NCBI RefSeq assembly: GCF_900113135.1
Contig: NZ_FOOH01000002.1
Location: forward strand, 62,001 to 126,000
Length of the DNA stretch: 64,000 nucleotides
Direction: 5' to 3'
From: Salegentibacter agarivorans
Lineage (GTDB): Bacteria > Bacteroidota > Bacteroidia > Flavobacteriales > Flavobacteriaceae
The notes below the pieces were generated by a model, which was not told the DNA's origin, did no database searches, and saw only the letters and a list, made by a program, of their open reading frames with translations. A program made the position numbers and the translations under genes. Shown one piece after another: positions 8,833-17,684 of this stretch (its first letter is position 1; each line of letters begins with the position of its first letter).

Positions 8833-10230
8833 TTATTTAATATTTCCAACCATATCTTTAGGTTGTACCCATTCATCAAATTGCTCTTCGGTAAGATGAC
8901 CTAATTCAACAGCAGCTTCTTTAAGTGTAGTGCCGTCTTCGTGAGCTTTATTAGCAATTTCAGCGGCTTTATAATATCCAATTTTGGTATTTAAAGCGGT
9001 AACCAGCATTAAAGAATTATTTAAATGTTCTTTGATTCTTGGGGTGTTCGCTTCAATTCCACGAGCACAATTAACATCAAAAGATACACAGGCGTCACCA
9101 ATAAGTTCTGCACTTTGTAATAAGTTAGCAGCCATAACCGGTTTAAATACATTTAATTCAAACTGGCCCTGCATTCCGCCAACCCCAATGACTACGTCGT
9201 TACCCATTACCTGTGCGCAAACCATAGTTAAAGCTTCACATTGCGTAGGGTTCACTTTTCCTGGCATAATGGAAGAGCCGGGCTCGTTTGCAGGAATATT
9301 GATCTCTCCAATTCCACTTCTTGGTCCTGATGAAAGCATTCTAATATCGTTTCCTATTTTATTAAGGGAAACCGCTAATTGCTTTAAAGCACCGTGAGTT
9401 TCTACAAAAGCATCATGTGCGGCAAGAGCTTCAAATTTATTTCCTGCGGAAATAAATGGTAATTCAGTGAATTTTGCGATAAATTCAGAAACGCGCTTTG
9501 AATATCCTTTTGGAGTATTTAATCCCGTCCCAACAGCGGTACCACCAAGTGCTAATTCGGCTAAATGCGGAAGCGTATTTTCCAGCGCATTAATTCCGTG
9601 ATCTAGTTGAGCCACATAACCACTAAATTCCTGGCCCAGGGTTAGGGGAGTGGCATCCATAAAATGCGTACGCCCAATTTTTACAACTTCTTTAAACTCA
9701 TCTGACTTTTTCTTTAAAGTATCACGAAGCTGTCTTACACCCGGAAGGGTAACTTTCGTAATCTTTTGGTAAGCTGCGATATGCATTCCCGTAGGAAAAG
9801 TATCGTTAGAAGATTGCGATTTATTTACATCATCGTTTGGTTGCAGGGTTTTGTCTCCTTCTCCCAAAGTTTTTCCTGCAAGTTGGTGCGCGCGGTTGGC
9901 AATAACTTCATTTACGTTCATATTGCTTTGAGTACCGCTTCCGGTTTGCCATATTACCAAAGGAAATTGGTCATCATGTTTCCCTTCAAGAATTTCGTCA
10001 CAAACCTGGGCAATGTAATCTCTTTTATCTACCGGCAAAACACCTAATTCGCAGTTGGTGTATGCAGCAGCTTTTTTGAGGTAAGCAAAACCATAAACTA
10101 TTTCCAGAGGCATACTGGCGGCAGGACCAATTTTAAAATTATTCCGGGAGCGTTCCGTTTGTGCACCCCAGAGTTTATCGGCCGGAACCTTTACTTCTCC
10201 AATAGTATCTTTTTCTATTCTATAGTCCAT
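8833..10230 (-). CDS. fumC: Class II fumarate hydratase
   Basis: At 465 residues this is a full-length class II fumarase, converting fumarate to L-malate in the TCA cycle without an iron-sulfur cluster. It carries the superfamily signature [11 protein letters not shown] (about residues 316-326), the [14 protein letters not shown] region, and the SSNDTFPT and [10 protein letters not shown] segments that line the active site. The enzyme is a cytoplasmic homotetramer. A TAAATTTG -7-like box lies upstream on the minus strand at 10253-10260. The gene stands alone between a terminator and a divergent small ORF. Confidence 0.97.
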   Translation of the reverse strand: MDYRIEKDTIGEVKVPADKLWGAQTERSRNNFKIGPAASMPLEIVYGFAYLKKAAAYTNCELGVLPVDKRDYIAQVCDEILEGKHDDQFPLVIWQTGSGTQSNMNVNEVIANRAHQLAGKTLGEGDKTLQPNDDVNKSQSSNDTFPTGMHIAAYQKITKVTLPGVRQLRDTLKKKSDEFKEVVKIGRTHFMDATPLTLGQEFSGYVAQLDHGINALENTLPHLAELALGGTAVGTGLNTPKGYSKRVSEFIAKFTELPFISAGNKFEALAAHDAFVETHGALKQLAVSLNKIGNDIRMLSSGPRSGIGEINIPANEPGSSIMPGKVNPTQCEALTMVCAQVMGNDVVIGVGGMQGQFELNVFKPVMAANLLQSAELIGDACVSFDVNCARGIEANTPRIKEHLNNSLMLVTALNTKIGYYKAAEIANKAHEDGTTLKEAAVELGHLTEEQFDEWVQPKDMVGNIK

Positions 10231-10355
10231 AATTAATATATTAGTTGTGACACAAATTTACAAGTTAGCGGCTTTTTTATAGGTATAAAAACAAAGAATT
10301 TAGCCTGTATTTTTTCTGATTTTCGTCAAGTAAGTGTGAATTTCTCACAATTTAA

Positions 10356-10387
10356 TTGTGATAAGCCGGCAAAGCTTACTATCTTTG
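10356..10387 (+). promoter_or_regulatory. Bacteroidota-type promoter of the 58-aa ORF
   Basis: TTG at 10356-10358, a 21-nt spacer and TATCTTTG at 10380-10387 match the consensus TTG-N17-23-TAnnTTTG. The ATG of the small ORF follows 25 nt later, which supports the ORF being real. Confidence 0.7.
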
Positions 10388-10412
10388 ACCAGATCAAAAA
10401 AATTTTGATATT

Positions 10413-10589
10413 ATGTTCGAATTCGATCAATACCTCGGTTTCCTGGCTTTCCTGGTTATTTTAACTATGGGATTCTGGCTTATGATTTTCCTAATGGCTA
10501 TCTTACCCTATTGGATAGGCGGTTCGGTTGCTGAATTGCTTAAAGAAAAGAAAGAAGCTAGAAAAAAAGCTAAAGAAGAAAAAGCATAA
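10413..10589 (+). CDS. Small single-pass membrane protein, 58 aa, function unknown
   Basis: The ORF reads from ATG at 10413 to TAA at 10587-10589. The product has an acidic N-terminus, a hydrophobic stretch (about residues 8-36) that could be one long or two short helices around the PYWIGG turn, and a strongly charged Lys/Glu tail (about residues 41-58) that probably forms a cytoplasmic helix. It is flanked by its own well-spaced promoter and a strong terminator hairpin directly after the stop, so it looks like an independent transcription unit. I do not recognise the family. A regulator or scaffold for a membrane complex is possible but not supported. Confidence 0.7.
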   Translation: MFEFDQYLGFLAFLVILTMGFWLMIFLMAILPYWIGGSVAELLKEKKEARKKAKEEKA

Positions 10590-10618
10590 AAAAAGGGACG
10601 GTTAATGTCCCTTTTTTT
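10588..10618 (+). terminator. Intrinsic terminator of the 58-aa ORF
   Basis: Stem AAAGGGAC paired with GTCCCTTT (loop GGTTAAT), followed by a T-run, begins at the stop codon of the small ORF. Confidence 0.85.
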
Positions 10619-10643
10619 ATGCTTTATTTTTTACAATAAAATA

Positions 10644-10671
10644 AAAACCGGCTTATTTAAGCCGGTTTTAT
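10644..10671 (-). terminator. Intrinsic terminator downstream of the TonB-family receptor
   Basis: Stem AAAACCGGCTTA paired with TAAGCCGGTTTT, 10 nt beyond the stop of the receptor gene. The flanks are A- and T-rich on both sides, so it may also back up the terminator of the 58-aa ORF. Confidence 0.8.
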
Positions 10672-10681
10672 TAGTTCTAAA

Positions 10682-13210
10682 TTATCCTTCAAATCCGGGA
10701 TCATCAAAATCTTCTTCACCACCACGTCGTTGTTCGCGTTTTTGCTGATTGAATCTATAAATTACTGAAAGGTTAATTTGTCTTTGTCTCCATTGGAATT
10801 CACTTTCCCTGTTAAAGAATTCAGTAGAAGTAAATGATTTTCTTTTTCTTGAATTTAATAAATCTCTTACGTTTAAAGAAAGCGTAACATTATCGTTTAG
10901 AATTTCTTTACTAAAAGCAAGATCTATAGAAAAAATCCCTTCGTTTTTAGTTTGTGCATTTTCCTGTGGACCACGATAGAAAGCATTGGTTTGCCAATCT
11001 ATAGCACCGGGAAGTGTTACTTTAGAGCTAAACCTTGCAAACCAGCTTGTATTTTTTGCTCCATAATCTACTCCATTAAATTCACCTTCAGTTTCAAACT
11101 GAAAAAAGTTAAAACTACTATTTAATCTTAACCAGTCTGCCGGGTTGTAAAGAATACCAAGTTCTCCACCGGTTCTTTTATTAGTAGCAAGGTTAATAGG
11201 GATAGTTCTAATAATATCAATACCATCTGTAGTTTCCTGGCCTGTATTTTCTTCAACTCTTTCAAACGAATCTGTTTCGTGTTGATAATAAACAGAAGAA
11301 GTAAAGGTTATTTTATCCCATCGTTTTAAGTATCCAATATCAAAAGCGCTGGCAAAAGCCGGTTGTAAATTAGGATTTCCCTGAAATACGTTAGTACGAC
11401 TTGAACGAGATGGGAACGGATTAATATACCAACCTCTAGGGCGGTTAATCCTTCTATTATAACCTACAGTTATATTTTCTTCTTCGCCACCGTCACTGGA
11501 TAATTCGTAAATTAAATTAACTGTTGGGAACAAGCCTAAATAATTATTGTCAAATTTTGTTTGAATTGGGAATCCAAAAGCTTCAACAAGTTCTTCATCA
11601 CTTAGTCTTGAATTTATATCACCTTTAAGTTGAGTGTTTTCTAATCTTAAACCTAAGAGAAATGAAAATTTACCAAATTTGGTTCCGTATTGAGAATACA
11701 GGGCATTTACGTTTTCTTCGTAATCAAAGATATTGGTAAGCGTATCGTTAGTTACCAGATTTCCGGTAGCTAAATCTTCCTGCTGTAGACGGTAATCTGT
11801 AATTTCGTTTTCAAAATTTCCGCGGTAACCGGCTTCAAATCTAGCGTCTTCCCCAAGCGGTAAAACATAATCTGCCTGGATTAAATATTCTTTTTGATCT
11901 TCTTCGGTATAAACTTCTTCTCGTTGAAAAGCTTCAGGATTTTCCTGATTTGTAGAAATATATTCTTCGTTTATAAAAGTATTTTGAACTTCGGCATCGT
12001 TTTCATATTGAAAATCGGCTGTTAGTTCGTGACCTTCATCATTAAATTTATTCTGGTAATTTATTGAAATCTGGTAGCTATTATCTTCTTCACTTTGTAA
12101 CTCTCTTCTTAAAGTTTCTTCAACTAAACTGCCACCAATATAGCGATCGCTATTATTTAAGGTTTCATCTTCATCCTCACCGTAGCGATAAAAAATACTG
12201 GCTGTAAGCGAAGATTGCTCGGTAAGGAAATATTCAATTCCAAAATTACCGTTGTAGTTTCTATTTAAACGCTCTGTTTCCCGTTCCTCGCGAATTCTAT
12301 CATACTCGGGTCTAACAATTTCCCCATCAGAATTAAATCGTCTTAGATATTCGGTATCACTAAAGTTATTTTGGGGAGCATCAAAATAGCGCCATCCAAT
12401 ATTAGTAAATAGATTGAATTTTTCAGTTCTATAGTTAAGATTGGTGGAAAGTCCGGCATTATCAGGATGACCTAAGTTTAAATTTACTGAACCGTTGAAT
12501 CCAAGGGTTTCTTTTTGTCTAAGAATGATATTTAGGATACCTGCCGTTCCTTCAGCATCATATCTAGCCGAGGGGGAAGTAATAACTTCAACACGTTCAA
12601 TAGCTTCAGCAGGAAGCTGGCTTAAAACATTGCTATCTCCAAACCCGGCCATTGCCGATGGTTTACCGTTAATTAGAATTCTAACATTTTGATTCCCTCT
12701 TAAGCTAATTCCGCCTTCAACATCTACAGAAACCGAAGGAACGTTATTAAGAGCATCACTAACAGTACCTCCTGCGGTGGTAAGGTCTTTTCCTATATTA
12801 TAAATCTTTTTATCAAGTTGGACGCTTACCTGTGTAGTTTCGGCCTGGACTACAACCTCGTCAAGACTATCTGAATCAAGCCCCAGAGAGATAGTACCTA
12901 AATTAATATCTGAATCTACCTTACGATCATTGAATTCTTTAGTTTCATAAGAGATAAATTCAACAATAACATTATAAGTGCCTTCTGGGACTTCTATAGA
13001 GAAATTTCCCTGGGAATTGGTTACAACTCCTGTAACATCTGCAGGTTCGTTGGCATTAACTACAGAAACTGTTGCAAACTCCAGAGGAACATTCATCTCC
13101 TCGTCCATTACTTTTCCGGAAATTTTATGCGGGCCCGATTGGGCGAAGCCGCTAAGGCTGAAAAAAAGAAAAAACGCTACACTGAGCGTACTCAAGATTT
13201 TGGTGGTCAT
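10682..13210 (-). CDS. TonB-dependent receptor-like outer membrane protein (OMP_b-brl_3 type)
   Basis: This 842-residue protein has a signal peptide (residues 1-24, ending GFAQ), a carboxypeptidase-regulatory-like beta-sandwich (about 29-115; KISGKVMDE), a plug domain (about 120-235, with NVPSVSVDVEGGISLRG) and a long beta-barrel. The barrel ends in the aromatic-rich strand INLSVIYRFN followed by a charged tail, as in the outer membrane beta-barrel protein 3 family. These receptors are related to SusC but have no SusD partner next door, and none is present here. The ligand is unknown; metal chelate or peptide uptake are both possible. Confidence 0.9.
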   Translation of the reverse strand: MTTKILSTLSVAFFLFFSLSGFAQSGPHKISGKVMDEEMNVPLEFATVSVVNANEPADVTGVVTNSQGNFSIEVPEGTYNVIVEFISYETKEFNDRKVDSDINLGTISLGLDSDSLDEVVVQAETTQVSVQLDKKIYNIGKDLTTAGGTVSDALNNVPSVSVDVEGGISLRGNQNVRILINGKPSAMAGFGDSNVLSQLPAEAIERVEVITSPSARYDAEGTAGILNIILRQKETLGFNGSVNLNLGHPDNAGLSTNLNYRTEKFNLFTNIGWRYFDAPQNNFSDTEYLRRFNSDGEIVRPEYDRIREERETERLNRNYNGNFGIEYFLTEQSSLTASIFYRYGEDEDETLNNSDRYIGGSLVEETLRRELQSEEDNSYQISINYQNKFNDEGHELTADFQYENDAEVQNTFINEEYISTNQENPEAFQREEVYTEEDQKEYLIQADYVLPLGEDARFEAGYRGNFENEITDYRLQQEDLATGNLVTNDTLTNIFDYEENVNALYSQYGTKFGKFSFLLGLRLENTQLKGDINSRLSDEELVEAFGFPIQTKFDNNYLGLFPTVNLIYELSSDGGEEENITVGYNRRINRPRGWYINPFPSRSSRTNVFQGNPNLQPAFASAFDIGYLKRWDKITFTSSVYYQHETDSFERVEENTGQETTDGIDIIRTIPINLATNKRTGGELGILYNPADWLRLNSSFNFFQFETEGEFNGVDYGAKNTSWFARFSSKVTLPGAIDWQTNAFYRGPQENAQTKNEGIFSIDLAFSKEILNDNVTLSLNVRDLLNSRKRKSFTSTEFFNRESEFQWRQRQINLSVIYRFNQQKREQRRGGEEDFDDPGFEG

Positions 13211-13328
13211 AGAAAAATTTTATTCTTTGACTCCAATTTTTTGAAATGGTTTAATGGAATTTGGGTTAAACTCGCGTTAAATACGACTTTTAAATGTTAA
13301 AAGTACTTTTATCACTGAGCTTCAATAC

Positions 13329-13700
13329 TTAAGATTTACGACTAATTTTCTTATTTAATTCAAGATATTTTTCAAACTGCTTTTGGCTCATTAATTTCTG
13401 CAACTTTCTATGTTCTGCCTTTTGAATTTCCTTGAGTTTAAAGATTATTTCATCTTCATGTAAAGCCGTAGTATTAAGGATTTCATTCTTTTTAAGGGTA
13501 TATTCTATAATAAGATCTTCAAGTTTACCGGTTTGTTCAAAATCCAGTTCTAATTCTCTTTTCCAGGTATAGGCTAATTCCCTTGCAATTTCAAGAAGTT
13601 CTTTTCTGCTTTTTCTATGCAGGTAAAAATGGGAAAAAACAAATCCCGCAACTAGAAATCCGGCGGCTCCAATTATAGCTATTTTATGTTGAGTTTTCAT
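13329..13700 (-). CDS. Membrane-anchored helical protein, unknown function
   Basis: The 123-residue product has one N-terminal hydrophobic segment (residues 7-25) and a charged, almost entirely helical remainder. The pattern KLQKLMSQKQFEKY near the C-terminus resembles the LTxxQ-like repeat of Spy/CpxP-type periplasmic proteins, but the similarity is weak and I do not assign the family. It lies 28 nt downstream of the ArsC-like gene on the same strand and is probably co-transcribed with it. Confidence 0.65.
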   Translation of the reverse strand: MKTQHKIAIIGAAGFLVAGFVFSHFYLHRKSRKELLEIARELAYTWKRELELDFEQTGKLEDLIIEYTLKKNEILNTTALHEDEIIFKLKEIQKAEHRKLQKLMSQKQFEKYLELNKKISRKS

Positions 13701-13728
13701 TTTTTACTGGTTTGAATTACCAAAACTT

Positions 13729-14073
13729 TTATTGTAGTAAATCTTCAATTTTAGAACCCGGGCGACCTACAACCGCAGTATCTTTAGTTTCTACAATAGG
13801 TCTTTCAATTAATTTTGGATTTTTAACCATTACAGTAATTAATTCCCTGTCGCTAAGATCTTTATTTTTATATTCTTCTTTCCAGATCTTTTCGTTGGTT
13901 CTTATTAACTGCATAGGATAAAAACTTAATTTATCCAGAATTTGCTTTAATTCAGTTTCAGAAAGAGGTTCTTTTAAATATTCTCTAACCTCATAATCTT
14001 TTCCTGAGTTTTTAACGATTTCCAATCCTTCCCGGGATTTTTTACATCTGGCGTTATGGTAAACTGTAATCAT
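13729..14073 (-). CDS. Arsenate reductase-like protein (ArsC/Spx thioredoxin fold)
   Basis: This 114-residue protein begins YHNARCKKSRE, with the catalytic cysteine of the glutaredoxin-linked ArsC family at residue 9. The three arginines that bind arsenate in E. coli ArsC have counterparts in LIRTNE, IERPIV and VGRPG. It could therefore reduce arsenate with glutathione or a similar thiol. No ars operon partner (ArsB, ArsR, Acr3) is nearby, so a general redox role is equally possible. The gene is 70 nt downstream of prfB. Confidence 0.82.
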   Translation of the reverse strand: MITVYHNARCKKSREGLEIVKNSGKDYEVREYLKEPLSETELKQILDKLSFYPMQLIRTNEKIWKEEYKNKDLSDRELITVMVKNPKLIERPIVETKDTAVVGRPGSKIEDLLQ

Positions 14074-14143
14074 TATTTTTTGGTTTTGGCTTCTTTAAAA
14101 TAAACAATAAATTCTAATTCTAAAATTTATGAGTATAAACTTA

Positions 14144-15242
14144 TCAATCTTCCTGCCGTTGTCCCATCATCATTAAAAAAGCTTTTAAAAACATATCAAT
14201 ATCACCATTCATCACGGCATCTACATTTCCGGTTTCTTCTGCAGTTCTTACGTCTTTAACCAATTTATAAGGATGCATCACGTAATTTCTAATTTGAGAT
14301 CCCCATTCAATTTTCATCTTAGAATCTTCAATTTCCCTACGTTGGGCCTGTTGTTTCTGAAGTTCTATTTCATACAACTGACTTTTTAAAAGCTGCATTG
14401 CCTTGGTCTTATTTTCCAGCTGCGATCGTGTTTCAGAATTTTCTACAACAATTCCCGTGGGAGCGTGGCGCAATCTAACCGCGGTTTCAACCTTATTTAC
14501 ATTTTGTCCCCCAGCTCCAGAAGAACGCATAGTTTCCCAGGAAATCTCAGAAGGATTAATGTCTATTTCAATTGAATCATCGGCTAATGGATAAACATAA
14601 ACCGAAGCAAAAGAGGTGTGCCTTTTCGCATTACTGTCAAATGGGGAAATTCGTACCAGCCTGTGTACGCCATTTTCTCCTTTTAACCATCCAAAAGCAA
14701 AATCGCCTTCAATTTCAAGCGTTACCGTTTTAATTCCTGCCACATCACCGGCCTGGTAATTCAATTCTTTTATCTTAAACCTGCGTTTTTCGGCCCACAT
14801 CAAGTACATACGCCTAAGCATCTCGGCCCAGTCGCAACTCTCGGTACCACCGGCACCGGCAGTAATTTGTAAAACCGCACTCAATTTATCACCCTCTTCC
14901 GAAAGCATATTTTTAAATTCAAGGTCTTCTATAAGGTCCAAGGCCTGCTTATGTTTTTCTTCCACATCTTTTTGCGTAGCTTCATCTTCCTTATAAAATT
15001 CATACAAAACCTCTAAATCTTCTACCAGGGTTTCTCCTTTTTCAAATTCGTCTACCCATTGCTTTTCAGTATTGAGATCACGCATTAGTGCCTCAGCTTT
15101 TTTAGGATCGTCCCAAAAATCTGAAGCAAAGGTTTTTTCTTCCTGGTTGGAGATTTCTATTTTTTTGGCATCAATGTCAAAGATACCTCCTTAACGCACC
15201 AAGGCGCTCTCTGAGATCTTTGATCTGCTCAGTTGTAATCAT
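14144..15242 (-). CDS. prfB: Peptide chain release factor 2, with programmed +1 frameshift
   Basis: RF2 releases finished proteins at UGA and UAA codons. The gene needs two reading frames. The first 21 codons start at ATG 15242 and end in an in-frame TGA at 15177-15179. A +1 slip on CTT then reads GAC and continues through about 31 codons into the long frame ending at 14144, giving about 365 residues, the normal length. The long frame carries the RF2 recognition region ISPFDSNAKRHTSF and the catalytic GGQ in SSGAGGQNVNKV. An ATG at 15085 inside the long frame is not the true start, because the conserved N-terminal domain lies upstream. High RF2 stops translation at the TGA, so the protein limits its own synthesis. 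Confidence 0.96.
15176..15191 (-). promoter_or_regulatory. prfB programmed +1 frameshift site
   Basis: Read on the minus strand the codons are AGG AGG TAT CTT TGA C. The AGGAGG acts as an internal Shine-Dalgarno, CTT is the slippery codon and TGA is the weak stop. This matches the classical RF2 frameshift signal. Confidence 0.96.
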
Positions 15243-15514
15243 ATCTAAATTTTATAAGGTAAAAATAGAATTTAAGACTGCGACGGGAAAGTATTTAACG
15301 ATATTTTTATAGTTTTAGACTTCCTATAAAAGCACGTAAATGCAGCAATTTTCACTTATTTTGCTGTTAGTCAGTTTCTCACTTTCCAGAATAATATAAT
15401 TTCTTCTGAAAAAGAAATTTTGCATTGGAGGTTTGAAATTGATTTTAGAAATTTAGTTATAATGAATCAAATGGAAATAATTTCTGTTTTTGCTGAAATA
15501 AAAAAGAAATATAT

Positions 15515-16543
15515 ATGAAAGAAATAGATTTAAGAAGTGATACCGTAACCCGCCCAACAAGCGGAATGTTAAAAGCAATAATGGGCGCCGATGTTGGGGA
15601 CGATGTTTATAAGGAAGATCCTAGCGTAAACGCTTTAGAAGAAAAACTGGCAAAGATGTTCGGGAAGGATGAAGCCTTATTTTTTCCTACCGGAAGTATG
15701 GCTAACCAGGCCGCAATAAAATTGCATACACAACCTGCCGAGCAGCTTATTTGTGATAAATGGGCGCACGTTTTTAACTATGAAGGTGGTGGCGCTTCTT
15801 TTAATAGTGGGGTTTCCTGCAAGTTGGTAGATGGTGATCGCGGAATGATTACTGCTACCCAGGTTGAAGAAAATATAAATCCGCCAGACTTTTATCACAG
15901 TCCGTTAACGAGTTTGGTTTGTTTGGAAAATACCACCAATAAAGGTGGTGGCGCTTGTTACGATCTAAAGGAAATCAAAAAAATAAGAAAAGTTTGCAAT
16001 ACGCATAAATTAGGTTTGCATTTAGACGGCGCAAGGCTTTTTAATGCCTTGGTGGCTAAAAATGAAGATCCAAAAGAATACGGAAAATTATTTGATACTA
16101 TTTCGGTTTGTCTTTCTAAAGGGCTGGGAATCCCTATGGGATCGGTGCTTATTGGTGATAAGGAAATTATGAAAAACGCGATTAGAATTCGTAAAGTTTT
16201 AGGTGGTGGTATGCGCCAGGTAGGTTTTATGGCCGCAGCCGGAATTTATGCCTTAGATAACCACGTAGAACGTTTAGCCGAAGACCATAAAAGAGCTGCA
16301 GAAATTGCTGAAACTTTAGATGCTGCAAGCTATGTGGGCGAGGTGGAAACTGTGGAAACAAATATTATTATTTTTTACCTGAAAAATGCTTCAGATGAAA
16401 CTGCTTTTATGAAAAAGCTTCAGCAGGAAAATATTAGAATAAGCAATATGGGACAGGGAAAATTAAGAATTGTTACCCATTTAGATTATTCCGAAGAAAT
16501 GCACCAGAAGTTTTTGAAGGTTCTACGGGAAATTAATTTATAG
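15515..16543 (+). CDS. ltaE: Low-specificity L-threonine aldolase
   Basis: The 342-residue protein is a PLP enzyme of the threonine aldolase family. It has the N-terminal DLRSDTVTRPT signature, the DDVYKEDPSVNALE segment, HLDGARLFNA (the Asp that holds the PLP ring nitrogen) and the PLP lysine in SVCLSKGLGIPMGSVL at about residue 201. It cleaves L-threonine or allo-threonine to glycine and acetaldehyde in the cytoplasm. The length is normal. The gene is preceded by 270 nt of non-coding DNA after prfB, which diverges from it. Confidence 0.95.
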   Translation: MKEIDLRSDTVTRPTSGMLKAIMGADVGDDVYKEDPSVNALEEKLAKMFGKDEALFFPTGSMANQAAIKLHTQPAEQLICDKWAHVFNYEGGGASFNSGVSCKLVDGDRGMITATQVEENINPPDFYHSPLTSLVCLENTTNKGGGACYDLKEIKKIRKVCNTHKLGLHLDGARLFNALVAKNEDPKEYGKLFDTISVCLSKGLGIPMGSVLIGDKEIMKNAIRIRKVLGGGMRQVGFMAAAGIYALDNHVERLAEDHKRAAEIAETLDAASYVGEVETVETNIIIFYLKNASDETAFMKKLQQENIRISNMGQGKLRIVTHLDYSEEMHQKFLKVLREINL

Positions 16544-16632
16544 GTTTTAATAGAGTTTAACCTAATCTTACAATGCTTTTAATATGTTTCGGGAATTGAA
16601 TTTCATAATTTTCAAAAAACCAAAATTAAGTT

Positions 16633-17145
16633 ATGAAAAATGTATTGCCAAGAAAAGAAGTACCAAGATTAAGAGTAGAAACTACCAGCGGAATGCAATG
16701 GGATTTACGCGACCAGAAACCAGAGAATTTTACGATGGTTATTTTTTATCGCGGATTGCATTGCCCGGTTTGTAAATCGTATTTAGAAGAATTAAATAAA
16801 AAAGTTGAGAAATTTCAGGAGAAAGGAGTGAGTGTTATTTGCATTAGCGCGAATAATAAGTCCCTGGCAGAAAAAACGGTGAAGGAATGGGAAGTAGATA
16901 ATCTTACTATAGGTTATAATTTTAATACTGAAGATGCCCGGAAATGGGATTTATATATTTCTGAAGGAATTAACGATGAACCGGAAGTTTTCTTTGAACC
17001 CGGACTGTTTCTTGTTAAACCTGATAATACCCTTTATGCGGCTTCTATTCAAACGATGCCTTTCGCAAGGCCAAAATTTGATGAATTATTAAAGGCTATA
17101 GATTTTGTGGTAGAAAAAGAATATCCAGCAAGGGGAGAAGCATAA
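16633..17145 (+). CDS. Peroxiredoxin-like protein (AhpC/TSA family)
   Basis: This 170-residue protein has a thioredoxin fold with YRGLHCPVCKSYLEEL, giving a CPVC motif at about residues 46-49. The first Cys would be the peroxidatic residue or the nucleophile of a disulfide reductase, since the CxxC spacing suits either role. The middle segment GVSVICISANNK is typical of AhpC/TSA proteins. It probably reduces peroxides or disulfides in the cytoplasm. A terminator hairpin follows directly, so it ends its transcript. Confidence 0.85.
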   Translation: MKNVLPRKEVPRLRVETTSGMQWDLRDQKPENFTMVIFYRGLHCPVCKSYLEELNKKVEKFQEKGVSVICISANNKSLAEKTVKEWEVDNLTIGYNFNTEDARKWDLYISEGINDEPEVFFEPGLFLVKPDNTLYAASIQTMPFARPKFDELLKAIDFVVEKEYPARGEA

Positions 17146-17149
17146 AAAG

Positions 17150-17187
17150 AAAAACCTCACAGTTTTTAGAAAGCTGTGAGGTTTTTT
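17150..17187 (+). terminator. Intrinsic terminator after the peroxiredoxin-like gene
   Basis: Stem AAACCTCACAG paired with CTGTGAGGTTT, loop TTTTTAGAAAG, then a T-run. It may also serve the converging ybaB gene. Confidence 0.88.
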
Positions 17188-17232
17188 TGATTTAAATTCT
17201 GAAATAAATTCAGGATTTAAGATAATTAAATT

Positions 17233-17556
17233 CTATTTGAATTGATCTAAACCGGGAATATCTGGCATCCCGTCTTTTGCTACGGCAGCAAGTTCTGCTT
17301 CGTTAATATCTGAAGCTCTGCTTATCGCTTTATTTAAAGTGAGTACCAAATAATCTTCCAGCTGTTCTTTATCATCCATCAATTCATCAGCAACGCTAAT
17401 ATTCTTAATTTCACGCGTAGCGCTAATAGTTACTTTTAGAAGTCCGTCACTGGATTTTTCTTCAATAGTTACCGTTTTTAGGCGTTCTTTAGTTTCTTCA
17501 ACCTTTTGTTGGGTTTCCTTGATCTTATTCATCATACCCATCATATCTCCAAACAT
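17233..17556 (-). CDS. YbaB/EbfC family nucleoid-associated protein
   Basis: Starting at the ATG at 17556 the product is 107 residues and begins [17 protein letters not shown], as is usual for the family. An upstream ATG at 17583 would add nine residues and is less likely. The protein has a helical N-terminus and the conserved core [19 protein letters not shown]. YbaB/EbfC proteins are small dimeric DNA-binding proteins that coat the nucleoid and may affect gene expression. In many bacteria the gene follows dnaX, which is not the case here. Confidence 0.9.
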   Translation of the reverse strand: MFGDMMGMMNKIKETQQKVEETKERLKTVTIEEKSSDGLLKVTISATREIKNISVADELMDDKEQLEDYLVLTLNKAISRASDINEAELAAVAKDGMPDIPGLDQFK

Positions 17557-17652
17557 AGTCTCTTTTTTAAATTTAATAAACACAAATTTACTAATTACAG
17601 GTTTAATCCTGTTAATTTGAACCCACTAATTATGTATTTGGTTGGGAAGCCT

Positions 17653-17660
17653 TACCTTTG
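17653..17660 (+). promoter_or_regulatory. Candidate -7 box for oligopeptidase B
   Basis: TACCTTTG matches TAnnTTTG and places the transcript start near 17666. A TTG start codon at 17658 would lie inside this box, which favours the later TTG at 17685 as the real start. No TTG at the proper -33 distance was found. Confidence 0.5.
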
Positions 17661-17684
17661 CAAGCGCTTAAAAATAATGCAGAT

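Noticed and set aside
10413-10589. Pseudogene fragment instead of a small gene
   Set aside because: It has its own promoter and terminator and no sign of a longer parent frame.
13729-14073. Part of an arsenic resistance operon
   Set aside because: No arsB, acr3, arsR or arsM gene lies near it; neighbours are prfB and a small helical protein.
17658-17684. Earlier TTG start for oligopeptidase B
   Set aside because: It overlaps the TACCTTTG promoter box, and family proteins begin near the later TTG (17685).
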